Shown piece after piece: positions 8,098-15,875 of a DNA stretch of 64,000 bases (its first letter is position 1; each line of letters opens with the position of its first letter). The position numbers were made by a program, and so were the translations under genes. The stretch is from SCTD01 sp963781675 (GTDB lineage Bacteria > Actinomycetota > Actinomycetes > Mycobacteriales > SCTD01): contig CAWAGF010000001.1 of the NCBI GenBank assembly GCA_963781675.1, forward strand, positions 372,001 to 436,000, in the 5' to 3' direction. The notes under the pieces are model-generated. The model was not told where the DNA came from. It saw only the letters and a list, made by a program, of their open reading frames with translations, and searched no databases.

Positions 8098-9659
8098 GAG
8101 CGGTTCGTGCGGCTGGTGTACTTCAGGCAGCGGCAGCCCAGGTCGTACGCCATGTCGCGCACGGAGTTCACCGTGAAGTGGCGGTTCGGCCCGGTGGCGC
8201 CGGCGAGCGCAAGCGCTGTCGGGAAGCGCGTGCCGAGGCCCTCGAACCCCCGACGCAGGCCGGCCACGCTCGCCTGCTGCCCGCCCTCCATGGCGGCGTC
8301 GAAGGAGTACAGCGCGTCGCAGGCGGCGTACATCAGCTTGAGGTCCTGCCGGTTGCCCTGGGTCAGCAGACCGGCAGCGCGCATGACGGCGTCGCAGCGA
8401 GCGGCGCCCGGGGTGCGGCCCGGGTCCTCGGGCTGGTTGACGTCCTGGGTGGGCGCCCAGCCGATGGTCTGTGCGCCGTTGAGCTGCTCGGCCGGGGCGT
8501 TGGCCGCGCCCAGCGAGCCGAGCGCCGGGAGGTAGGCGTAGCGCGGCCGGTACTGCTGGTTCTCGGCGTCCCGCAGGAAGAACGCCGAGGCGCCGAACAC
8601 GTGTGAGACGCCCGCGGCCTTGAACCGCAGCACCGCGGAGCTCGTGCTGGCCAGGGCGTCCGAGGCGCCGCCGGAGTACGTGACGGTCTCCTCGAACTTC
8701 AGCCCGACCTTGGCCAGCTCGCGCTTGTAGGACGCGTAGTAGTTGTTCTGGTCGGGGGTGTCGGCGTGGATGAGACCGAGCTTCAGCGGAGTGGCGCCAG
8801 GCCCGCCGTTGAGGATGTCCCACTTCGTCGTGAAGCCGTTGGCCATGAGGCTCTCGACGTGCAGCTGGGCGACGCGCTCCTGGCTGATCGAGCTCGGGGA
8901 GTAGAGGAAGCTCCCGCCGTTCGCGCGGTAGGCGGCCTCCGGGATGGTGGTGAAGGCGCCGTAGGCGAAGAAGGGTGAGCCCATCCGGGCGAAGCAGTCG
9001 CGCAGGAACGGGTCCGCGACGTACACGAACGCCGCGAAGACCTTGCGGTCGTCGCGGAAGTCGTTGCAGATCTCGGCGTAGGTCTGCTGGGGGTTGGCGA
9101 TGAAGGTCGCGATGTCGATGGGGCGGTTCTCGAGGACGAGCTTGCGGCCGAGAACCCCTCCCGCCTTGTTGATGTCCCGGACGACCGCCGCCCAGATGTC
9201 CTTCTCCGCAACCGATCCCGATCCGGAGATGCCGAACGCCTTGCCGGCGGACTCGGCCCCCTCCGGGAGGGCGGCGCCGATCGTCAGCGTCTTCGCCGTC
9301 ACACCGCGCGCCGTCGAGCCGCCGGCAGCCGTCCCGGCCCCGCCGGCGGGGGCGCCCGCCGCAGGTGCACCGGCGACGTCGCCGCCCGGCAGCGCACCAA
9401 CGGTGCCGCCGCCTGCCGCCGCCGAGCCGGACGCCGCCTGTGACCCGCCGTTGACCGGGCCCCCGCCCTCGCCCGGCAGCGAACCGGGGCCGGCGGCCAG
9501 GCCCGCGCCCAGCGGGTCGCCCTGCGCTGGACCGAGCGTCAGCCCGTCGCCGGACAGTCCCTGCCCACCTGCGGCGGTGGAGGTCGACTGGACGGTGCTG
9601 CCGCACGCCGTCAGGGTCAGGGCGAGGACGAGCAGGGCGGACGCGGTCAGGCGGGGCAT
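8094..9659 (-). CDS. ABC transporter substrate-binding lipoprotein, branched-chain amino acid type
   Basis: Intact 521-residue receptor of the Leu/Ile/Val-binding (Peripla_BP_6) type. The signal peptide ends in lipobox LTAC at residues 16-19, so it is anchored outside the membrane. Unusually, about 95 residues of Gly/Ala/Pro/Ser-rich low-complexity sequence follow before the folded domain begins at TLTIGAALPEG. Family-like segments include DINKAGGVLGRKLVLE and GLIHADTPDQNNYYASYKRE. It heads an operon with two hydrolases. No permease lies beside it; the fused Liv-type permeases and ATPases at 15.9-21.2 kb are the nearest candidates for partners, which is inference. A TetR gene sits directly upstream on the same strand. 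Confidence 0.88.
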   Translation of the reverse strand: MPRLTASALLVLALTLTACGSTVQSTSTAAGGQGLSGDGLTLGPAQGDPLGAGLAAGPGSLPGEGGGPVNGGSQAASGSAAAGGGTVGALPGGDVAGAPAAGAPAGGAGTAAGGSTARGVTAKTLTIGAALPEGAESAGKAFGISGSGSVAEKDIWAAVVRDINKAGGVLGRKLVLENRPIDIATFIANPQQTYAEICNDFRDDRKVFAAFVYVADPFLRDCFARMGSPFFAYGAFTTIPEAAYRANGGSFLYSPSSISQERVAQLHVESLMANGFTTKWDILNGGPGATPLKLGLIHADTPDQNNYYASYKRELAKVGLKFEETVTYSGGASDALASTSSAVLRFKAAGVSHVFGASAFFLRDAENQQYRPRYAYLPALGSLGAANAPAEQLNGAQTIGWAPTQDVNQPEDPGRTPGAARCDAVMRAAGLLTQGNRQDLKLMYAACDALYSFDAAMEGGQQASVAGLRRGFEGLGTRFPTALALAGATGPNRHFTVNSVRDMAYDLGCRCLKYTSRTNRS

Positions 9660-9679
9660 CGCGGATCCAGCTTCTTCAG

Positions 9680-9695
9680 GGGCACGGACGTGCCC
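9680..9695. promoter_or_regulatory. Small inverted repeat upstream of the binding-protein gene
   Basis: GGGCACG-GA-CGTGCCC, a perfect 7-bp inverted repeat, lies 21 bases before the ATG of the binding protein and after the TetR stop. It could be an operator, an attenuator hairpin or a weak terminator; there is no T-run. Confidence 0.35.
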
Positions 9696-9729
9696 GGACG
9701 GGGGAGGGGTCAGGTCCGTGCGCAGCGCG

Positions 9730-10371
9730 TCATCGCGCCGCAGCCAGGGCGGCGATCAGGGCGCGGAGCCGGCGGGGGAAGGCCTCGACGCGCTCGACCG
9801 CGGCGAGTGACAGGACGAGGTCGGCCGCGTGCGGCAGCGCGCCCGCGACGGCGTCGGCACGCGCCTGGCGCAGCGCCCGCTCGTCGGCCCCGGCACGGGC
9901 GTGCACGGTGGCCGCGTAGCCGAGCACGAACGTCCACACGGTCTCGTAGACCTCGCCGAGCTCGGCCGGCGACAGCCCGTCGCGCTCCGCGAGCAGTGCC
10001 AGCCGCTCCAGGTCGACGAGCAGCGGCTCGGGAGCGGTGACGCTGCGCTGCAGGACCTCCACGACGGCGGGGTGCTCCCGCAGCACGTCCCAGATCATCT
10101 CGGCGAAGCTGACGAGCGCCTGCTGCCACGAGCGGGCCGTGCGCACCGGCCTGTGACGGTCGTTGAGCAGCTCCATCACGACGGCGTCGAAGAGCTCGTT
10201 CTTGCTGCCCATGTGCGCGTGGACGGCGAACGAGGAGACGTTCAGCTCGGCGGCGAGCCGCCGGACGGTGACAGCGTCGTAGCCCTCGGCCAGCACGATC
10301 TCACGGGCGGCGTCCACGACCTGGCCCTTGGCGAGCTTGGGCGGTCGTCCACGTCGTGCCGGAGCCGTCAC
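9730..10371 (-). CDS. TetR family transcriptional regulator
   Basis: Intact 213-residue TetR repressor. The N-terminal arm ARRGRPPKLAKGQ is followed by VVDAAREIVLAEGYDAVTV and the helix-turn-helix RRLAAELNVSSFAVHAHMG, with GSKNELFDAVV after it. The C-terminal domain (about residues 80-213) resembles the TetR_C ligand domains, with ERLALLAERDGLSPAELGE. It lies on the same strand between the racemase-like gene and the substrate-binding protein, and may regulate either. The GTG start has no good Shine-Dalgarno. Ligand unknown. Confidence 0.88.
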   Translation of the reverse strand: MTAPARRGRPPKLAKGQVVDAAREIVLAEGYDAVTVRRLAAELNVSSFAVHAHMGSKNELFDAVVMELLNDRHRPVRTARSWQQALVSFAEMIWDVLREHPAVVEVLQRSVTAPEPLLVDLERLALLAERDGLSPAELGEVYETVWTFVLGYAATVHARAGADERALRQARADAVAGALPHAADLVLSLAAVERVEAFPRRLRALIAALAAAR

Positions 10372-10387
10372 CCCAGAACTGCATCAC

Positions 10388-10398
10388 ATGTTAGGTAA
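10388..10398 (-). promoter_or_regulatory. Possible -10 (TAACAT) and TTAGGTAA half-palindrome before TetR
   Basis: On the minus strand TAACAT (10393-10388) would place transcription about ten bases before the TetR GTG. The overlapping TTAGGTAA (10391-10398) is a short palindrome with a two-base centre. Together they could be an autoregulated promoter; the evidence is weak. Confidence 0.3.
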
Positions 10399-10441
10399 AT
10401 GCGCAAGGCTTGTTCTGCAGGCGCTTTCGTGGGCTCGCCCC

Positions 10442-11552
10442 TCAGACCGGGAGCTCCTCCACCCCGGTCGTCAGCTCGGCGAGCACGTCCGGGTCGGGCG
10501 TCGACGCCGAGCCCGGGGCCGGTCGGCACGCGCACGTGCCCGTCCTCCAGCACGAACGGCGCGGTCGTCACGTCCTGCCGGTAGTAGCGGTCGGACGCGC
10601 TGGTGTCGCCGGGCAGCACGAAGCCGGGCAGGGCAGCCAGCGCGACGTTCGCCGCACGGCCGAGGCCGGTCTCGAGCATGCCGCCGCACCAGACGGGGAT
10701 CCCGTTGGCCTGCGCCACGTCGTGCACGCGCACCGCCTCGAGGTAGCCGCCGACCCGGCCGGCCTTGATGTTGATGACCGAGCAGGCGCCGAGCGCGATG
10801 GCGTCCGCGGCGGACCGCGCGCTGGTGATGCTCTCGTCGAGGCAGACCGGCGTGCGGATCAGCTTGGCCAGCTCGGCGTGGCCGCGGACGTCGTCCTCCG
10901 GCAGCGGCTGCTCGATGAGCAGCAGGTCGAAGGGGTCCAGCTCGGCGAGGTGCCGCGCGTCGCCGAGCGTGTACGCCGTGTTGGCGTCGACCTGCAGGCC
11001 GACGTCGCCGAAGCGCTCGCGCACCGCGCGCACCGGCTCGAGGTCCCAGCCCGGCTCGATCTTCAGCTTGATGCGGACGTAGCCCTGCTCGAGGTAGCCC
11101 TCGACCGCGTCCAGCAGCTGCGGCAGGGAGTCCATGATGCCGACGCTGACGCCGGCCGGGACCCGGTCGCGCACCGCGCCGAGGTCGTCGCCAAGGGGGC
11201 GACCGGCCGTGCGCAGCTCGGCGTCCAGCACGGCCAGCTCCAGCGCGGCCTTGGCCATCGGGTGGCCCTTCACCGGCGCCAGCACGTGCGCGACCCGCGC
11301 GGCGGTGACCCGGTCCCCGAGGGCGAGCAGGCGCGGGACCAGGTGCGTGCGCAGCACGTGCTGGGCGGTCTCGACGTACTCGTAGCTGTAGAGCGGCTCC
11401 TCCATCGCCACGCACTCGCCCCACCCCTCGGCGTCCGGCGTGGTGACGCGCACGAGCACGACCTCCCGGGAGGTCTGCGTCCCGAAGGACGTGCGGAACG
11501 GCGAGACGAGCGGCATGCGGATGCGGCGCAGCTCGACAGCGGTGATCTTCAC
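10442..11552 (-). CDS. Enolase-superfamily N-acylamino acid racemase / o-succinylbenzoate synthase (one frameshift)
   Basis: About 370 codons. Enolase-superfamily acid/base and metal residues are all visible: KLK in YVRIKLKIEPG, Asp in VDANTAYTLGD, Glu in LLIEQPLPEDD, Asp in CLDESITSA and Lys in VINIKAGRVGG. The segment VWCGGMLETGLGRAAN is typical of the MenC/NAAAR group. No menaquinone genes are nearby, but a D-acylase gene is divergent from it and DppA follows, so racemising N-acyl amino acids fits better than o-succinylbenzoate synthesis. The GTG start has GGAGG six bases upstream. One extra base near 10503 (GTCGACG for GTGACG in the coding strand) breaks the last 20 codons; the true end is DVLAELTTGVEELPV. 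Confidence 0.85.
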
Positions 11553-11676
11553 GCGGGGCCTCCAGGGGTGGGAGCGCCAGCCTCCCGCAGCCGGCGCCCC
11601 GGTGCCTCGGACCACGCGACGAAGGAGGGGCCTGGATGTCGTGCGGGCGCACGGCCCGGGAGCGGGATCGGAGCCC

Positions 11677-11682
11677 TAGCCT
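11677..11682 (+). promoter_or_regulatory. -10 hexamer TAGCCT, leaderless deacylase gene
   Basis: TAGCCT followed by six bases and then the ATG at 11689, with no Shine-Dalgarno. Confidence 0.6.
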
Positions 11683-11688
11683 GCGCCG

Positions 11689-13239
11689 ATGAGCGATCTC
11701 CTGCTGCGCGGCGGCCGCGTCCTCGACCCGGGAACGCGGCACCGACGAGGTGCGCGACGTACTGGTGCGCGACGGCCGGCGTCGCGGACGCCGCGACCTT
11801 GCCGCTCCCGACGGGCCGACGTGTGCGACGTCAGCGGGCTGGTCGTCGGGCCCGGGCTTCGTCGACCTGCACAGCCACGTGCACACGCGTCGCCGGCCAG
11901 CGGCTGCAGGCCTTCGACGGCGTGACGACGGCGCTGGACCTCGAGTCCGGGCTGATGCCGCTGGAGCGGGCCTACCGGGAGGCGGCCGACGAGGGCCGCC
12001 CGCTGCACTACGGCTTCTCCGCCTCCTGGGGCGGCGCCCGCGCGCCAGGTCCTGGCCGGGGTCGACCAGGACGCCGAGCATCACGCACCGCCTGGCGGTC
12101 CTGGGCGACCCGCTCTGGCAGGCCACCTCGACCCCGGCGCAGCGGGACCGCGTGGCTCGACCTGCTGCGCAGCGAGATCGGCGCCGGCGGCGCTCGGCAT
12201 CGGCGTCCTCATGGGCTACGCGCCGCGCAGCGACCCGGACGAGTACCTCGCGGTCGCGCGGCTGGCGGCCGAGGCCGGCGTTCCGACGTACACGCACGTC
12301 CGCGAGCTCGTCGAGGCCGACCCGACGACGCCGTATCGACGGGGCCGAGGAGCTGGTCCGTGCCGCCGCGGAGACCGGTGCGGCGATGCACCACTGCCAC
12401 GTCAACAGCACCTCGCGCCGGCACGTCGACCGGGTGCTGGACGGCATCACGCGCGCCCGCGACGGCCGGCTCGCGGGTGACGGTCGAGGCCTATCCCGTA
12501 CGGCGCCGGCAGCACCGGCGTCGGCGCCTTCTTCCTCGCGCCGGAGCGGCTGCGCGTGTGGGGGCTGACGCCCTCGTCGCTGGTGCTGCTGCCGAGCGGC
12601 GAGCGGATCGCCGACGAGGCCCGGCTGCGGGAGGTGCGCGACGCCGCGCCCGGCACGCCGTGCATCGTCGAGTTCCTCGACGAGGACGAGCCGCGCGGAC
12701 CGCGCGCTGCTGCGAGGCGTCCCTGGCCTACCCGGACGCGATCGTCGCCAGCGACGCGATGCCGGTGCTTCTGGGCCGACGGCACGCACGACAGCCGGCG
12801 AGTGGCCGCTGCCGCCCGGCGGCTCGACGCACCCGCGCACGGCGGGCACCTTCGCCCGCGTCGCTGCGCACGATGGTGCGCGAGAGCCGGCACCTGGACC
12901 TGGCTCGAGGCGTTCCGCCGATGCGCGTGGCTGCCCGCCCGGGTGCTCGACGAGGTCGCGCCCGGCTGCCCGGGCGAAGGGCCACCTCGGCGTGGGCGCG
13001 GACGCCGACGTCGTCGTGCTCGACCCGGCGACGGTGACCGACACCGCCACCTACCTCGACCCGGCGCGGCCCGTCGTCGGGCGTCCGGCACCTGCTGGTC
13101 GCCGGCACGCCGGTCATCCGCGACGGCGAGCTGCGTGCAGGACGCCTACCCGGGGCGGCCGCTGCGGGGGGAGCCCCGCTGGGCCGGCTCGCCCAGCACC
13201 GCCGCCGCGGCGCGCTCCACGTCGGCCTCGTCGTTGTAG
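11689..13239 (+). CDS. N-acyl-D-amino acid deacylase-type amidohydrolase (many frameshifts)
   Basis: Metal-dependent amidohydrolase of the D-aminoacylase / N-acyl-D-glutamate deacylase group, which releases free D-amino acids from N-acyl forms. Reading across frames gives the metal motif GFVDLHSHVHT, then LQAFDGVTTALDLESG, MGYAPRSDPDEYLAVARLA, THVRELVEADP, the histidine segment MHHCHVNSTS and the catalytic aspartate in IVASDAMPV. At least ten single-base breaks are scattered along it, most of them extra C or G. The C-terminal end is uncertain: the last frame stops at 13239, running about 90 bases into the 3' end of the opposite-strand aminotransferase. Divergent pairing with the racemase-like gene supports a joint pathway converting N-acyl amino acid stereoisomers. 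Confidence 0.75.
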
Positions 13240-14222
13240 AGGTGGAACGACAGTCGCACCCGGCCGGCCCGCACCGCCGTGCGCACGGAGGCCTGTGCCA
13301 GGCGCTGCGCCACGTCGCTCTCCGCCTCGACCGTGACGATCGCCGAGCCCTGCGGGGCGCGGCCCGTACGGCGCAGGAACGCGTCGGCCAGGCCGACGTC
13401 GTGCGCGTGCACCTGCGCGGCGTCGAGGCCGGCCAGCAGCTCGAGCGCGCCGGCGGCACCCACCCAGCTGAACCAGGCGGGCGACACGTCGAGCCGGCGC
13501 GCGCTGTCGGCCAGCCGCAGCGGCGACCCGTAGATGCTCGTCCACGGGTCCTGTCCGGCGTACCACCCGGCGGACGCCGGACGCACTCCCGCGAGCGCCT
13601 CCGGCCGCACCCGCAGGAAGGCGACGCCCCGCGGGCACAGCAGCCACTTGTAGGCGGCGCACACCACGTGGTCGACCTCCCGCAGGTCGAGCGGGAGCCA
13701 GCCGCAGGACTGCGTCGTGTCCAGCAGCACCCGCGCCCCGGCCCCGCGGGCTGCGGCCTGCACGGCGGGCAGGTCCACGCGCCGGCCGTCCGCGGACTGC
13801 ACCGCGCTCACGGCGACCAGGTCCACCCGGCCGGCCAGCTGGGGCAGGCGCTCCAGCGGGAGCTCGGTCACCGTGACGCCGCGGTCGGCGTGGGCCAGGA
13901 ACGGGAACGTCACGGAGGTGAACTCGCCCTCCGCGACCACGACGTGCGCTCCGTCCGGCAGGGACGAGGCGACGAGGCCGACGAGCTCGGACACCGTGCT
14001 GCCGATGGCCACCTCCGCGACGGGGACGCCCGACAGCCGCGCCCACGCCGCGCGCGAGCGCTCGACGTGCCCGTCCAGGTCGGCGGGTGCCAGCCGTCCT
14101 CTGCGCCAGAGCTCCAGCACCTGCGACAGCTCGTCGAGCGCCACGCGCGGCGGCACCCCGACGGTCGCGGTGTTGAGGTAGCCGGGATCCGCCGCGAACA
14201 CGTCGTCGAGCAGGCCGGCCAC
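13146..14222 (-). CDS. Class V aminotransferase / cysteine-desulfurase-like PLP enzyme
   Basis: Intact 358-residue fold-type I PLP protein. Seen: the N-terminal YLNTATVGVPPR, the central LLDTTQSCGWLPLDL with the PLP-ring aspartate/glutamine region, and the Schiff-base lysine in VVCAAYKWLLCPRG. The C-terminal part has RVRLSFHLYNDEADVERA. Family members act as aminotransferases, lyases or isopenicillin-N-epimerase-like racemases on amino acids; the last would suit its neighbours, which handle D-amino acid derivatives. It converges with the deacylase and is divergent from dppA. The GTG start has CACATT six bases upstream and no Shine-Dalgarno. Reaction not assignable from sequence alone. Confidence 0.82.
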   Translation of the reverse strand: MAGLLDDVFAADPGYLNTATVGVPPRVALDELSQVLELWRRGRLAPADLDGHVERSRAAWARLSGVPVAEVAIGSTVSELVGLVASSLPDGAHVVVAEGEFTSVTFPFLAHADRGVTVTELPLERLPQLAGRVDLVAVSAVQSADGRRVDLPAVQAAARGAGARVLLDTTQSCGWLPLDLREVDHVVCAAYKWLLCPRGVAFLRVRPEALAGVRPASAGWYAGQDPWTSIYGSPLRLADSARRLDVSPAWFSWVGAAGALELLAGLDAAQVHAHDVGLADAFLRRTGRAPQGSAIVTVEAESDVAQRLAQASVRTAVRAGRVRLSFHLYNDEADVERAAAAVLGEPAQRGSPRSGRPG

Positions 14223-14228
14223 GCGGCC

Positions 14229-14234
14229 AATGTG
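14229..14234 (-). promoter_or_regulatory. -10-like CACATT before the aminotransferase
   Basis: CACATT on the minus strand is six bases before the GTG start. It keeps the A2 and T6 of a -10 element but not T1, so it is a weaker leaderless candidate. Confidence 0.35.
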
Positions 14235-14322
14235 CCAGAGGGGGAGGGCACATGAGGCCGGGCGACAGCAGCACGCGTCTCCCTTGGGAGGTCGGGACGA
14301 AGCGGCTGGCCGTGCGGAGCGG

Positions 14323-14328
14323 CATCAT
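14323..14328 (+). promoter_or_regulatory. -10-like CATCAT before dppA
   Basis: CATCAT lies six bases before the dppA ATG with no Shine-Dalgarno in between; a weaker member of the leaderless set. Confidence 0.35.
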
Positions 14329-14334
14329 CACCTC

Positions 14335-15183
14335 ATGAGCACCCGCGTCTTCATCTCGGTCGACATGGAGGGCGTCGCCGCCGTCGCCACCTACGACCAG
14401 GTCCTGCGCGGTGGCAGCGGCTACCCCCGCGCGCAGGAGCTGATGACGGCCGAGGCCAACGCGGCGATCCGCGGCGCGTTCGCCGGGGGCGCCGACGAGG
14501 TGGTGGTCAACGACAGCCACGGCACGATGGACAACCTGCTGCCCGAGCGGCTCGACCCGCGCGCGCGGGTCGTCTTCGGCGCACCGCGGCCCTCCTGCAT
14601 GGTGCAGGGCATCACGCGGGCGGACGACCTCGCGGTCTTCGTCGGCTACCACGCAGCGGCCGGTGCGCACGGCGTCCTCGCGCACACCTTCTCCGTCAGC
14701 TTCACCGAGATGCGGGTGAACGGCGCCCCGGTGAGCGAGGCGGAGGTCAACGGGATGCTCGCCGGGTCGCTCGGCGTGCCCGTCGGGGTGCTGACCGGCG
14801 ACGACCAGATCTGCCTGCTGGCCGAGAAGGCGTTCCCGGGCATCACGACCGTCGTGGTCAAGCAGGCGGAGGCCACGGCGTCGGCGTCGACCCTGCACCC
14901 GACCGTCGCCTGCGAGCTGATCGAGCAGGCGGTCGCCGCTGCCGTCGGCAACGGCGCCGTCGCGCCGATGCCCGTCCCCGAGGCGCTGTCGCTCGAGATC
15001 GACGTCGTGTCCCCGCTCGCCGCCGACCTGGCCGGCACGGTGCCGGGCACGCGACGCCTGTCGGCCCGCACGCTGCAGCGCGACGTCGAGGACGTCGGCG
15101 AGCTCCTGTCGCTCGTCATGAGCTGGTACTACCTGTGCTCGCTCGCTGCTCAGCAGACCGCCGCGGTCGCCTTCCGACGCTAG
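14335..15183 (+). CDS. dppA: D-aminopeptidase DppA, M55 family
   Basis: Intact 282-residue zinc peptidase that removes N-terminal D-amino acids, typically D-Ala. All M55 hallmarks are present: the metal ligands in FISVDMEGVA, the histidine in VNDSHGTMDN, the histidine in VGYHAAAGAHG with the catalytic HTFSVSF, and the glutamate of VSEAEVNGM. In Bacillus subtilis dppA is encoded with dipeptide import and an enolase-superfamily epimerase used for cell-wall peptide recycling; here an enolase-superfamily racemase, a D-acylase and Liv-type transport genes surround it. The ATG is preceded by CATCAT at leaderless spacing. A hairpin lies 56 bases after the stop. Confidence 0.92.
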   Translation: MSTRVFISVDMEGVAAVATYDQVLRGGSGYPRAQELMTAEANAAIRGAFAGGADEVVVNDSHGTMDNLLPERLDPRARVVFGAPRPSCMVQGITRADDLAVFVGYHAAAGAHGVLAHTFSVSFTEMRVNGAPVSEAEVNGMLAGSLGVPVGVLTGDDQICLLAEKAFPGITTVVVKQAEATASASTLHPTVACELIEQAVAAAVGNGAVAPMPVPEALSLEIDVVSPLAADLAGTVPGTRRLSARTLQRDVEDVGELLSLVMSWYYLCSLAAQQTAAVAFRR

Positions 15184-15238
15184 GCCTTGCCGGCTCTGCC
15201 GCGACGCCGCTCAGGCCGCGCCCTTCGTCCGTCGGCAC

Positions 15239-15261
15239 CATCAACCGCGCAGGGGTTGATG
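15239..15261. terminator. Hairpin after dppA
   Basis: CATCAACC-GCGCAGG-GGTTGATG, a perfect 8-bp stem with a 7-base loop, lies between the dppA stop and the lipoprotein gene. There is no T-run. It could end dppA transcription or act as an operator or leader hairpin for the transport operon; the choice is open. Confidence 0.4.
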
Positions 15262-15333
15262 CAGGGCGACAACGCTCGGACCCCGACCCGTGGGCCACGA
15301 TCAACGCCTCCCAGCAACCGCAAGGGGTGCTCT

Positions 15334-15875
15334 GTGCTCCACCGACCCTCCCGCACCGCCCGGGTGCTCGCCGTGCTCGCGGCGTCGGCCGCGCTGACCG
15401 GCTGCGTCCCGCAGGGCCTGGCGTTCAAGGTGGACGAGCGGCTGACGTTCTCCTCACCGCGGGACCGGGCGACCGTGACGCCTCCCGGTCCGGCTGGACT
15501 GGGACATCCGCGACTTCGACGTCGTGCCGCCCGGGACGACCGGCGCAGGGACGACGCCGGCTACTTCGCGGTGTTCGTCGACGCGGCGCCCGATGCCGCC
15601 GGGCAAGCCGCTGCGCTGGGTCGCCCGCAAGGACAACAGCTGCCGCGCCGGCGGACGGCTGCCCGGACGACGAGTACCTGACGGCCCGCGGCGATCTACA
15701 CCACCACCCAGACCGAGCTGGTGCTCGAGCAGCTGCCGCGGCCGGCGAACGAGCGCGAGGGACGCCGCGAGCGGCACCGCGCGACCGTCGTGCTGCTCGA
15801 CGCCAGCCGGCAAGCGGATCGGCGAGAGCGCCTTCGAGATCGCCTTCGACGTCGACCGGGACGGCCACCTCATGA
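15334..15875 (+). CDS. Lipoprotein heading the fused transporter operon (frameshifted)
   Basis: A lipoprotein of about 180 residues of no family I recognise. The N-terminus RVLAVLAASAALTGC is a signal peptide with lipobox LTGC at about residues 22-25. The mature part, read across frames, contains LDWDIRDFDVVPPG, FAVFVDAAPMPPGKPLRW, DNSCRAADGCPDDEYLT, TELVLEQLPRP and FEIAFDVDRDGT. The two cysteines around DGCPDDE could pair. Frame breaks near 15483, 15590, 15653, 15692 and 15810 are each one extra C or G. After correction it should stop inside ATGA and overlap the MFS gene. AAGGGG lies eight bases before the GTG. Its place before a transporter suggests an extracytoplasmic accessory or receptor role, but it is not an obvious solute-binding protein. 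Confidence 0.6.

Noticed and set aside
5539..9606. A 1,355-codon open frame on the minus strand running through several genes
   Set aside because: It joins pieces of the binding protein, hydrolase and beta-lactamase-fold genes in the wrong frame or antisense to the plus-strand enzyme. Family motifs appear only where it coincides with a real gene.
10442..11552. menC of menaquinone synthesis
   Set aside because: Motifs fit either MenC or N-acylamino acid racemase, but no other men gene is present and the divergent D-acylase and nearby dppA favour the racemase role; the symbol is withheld.
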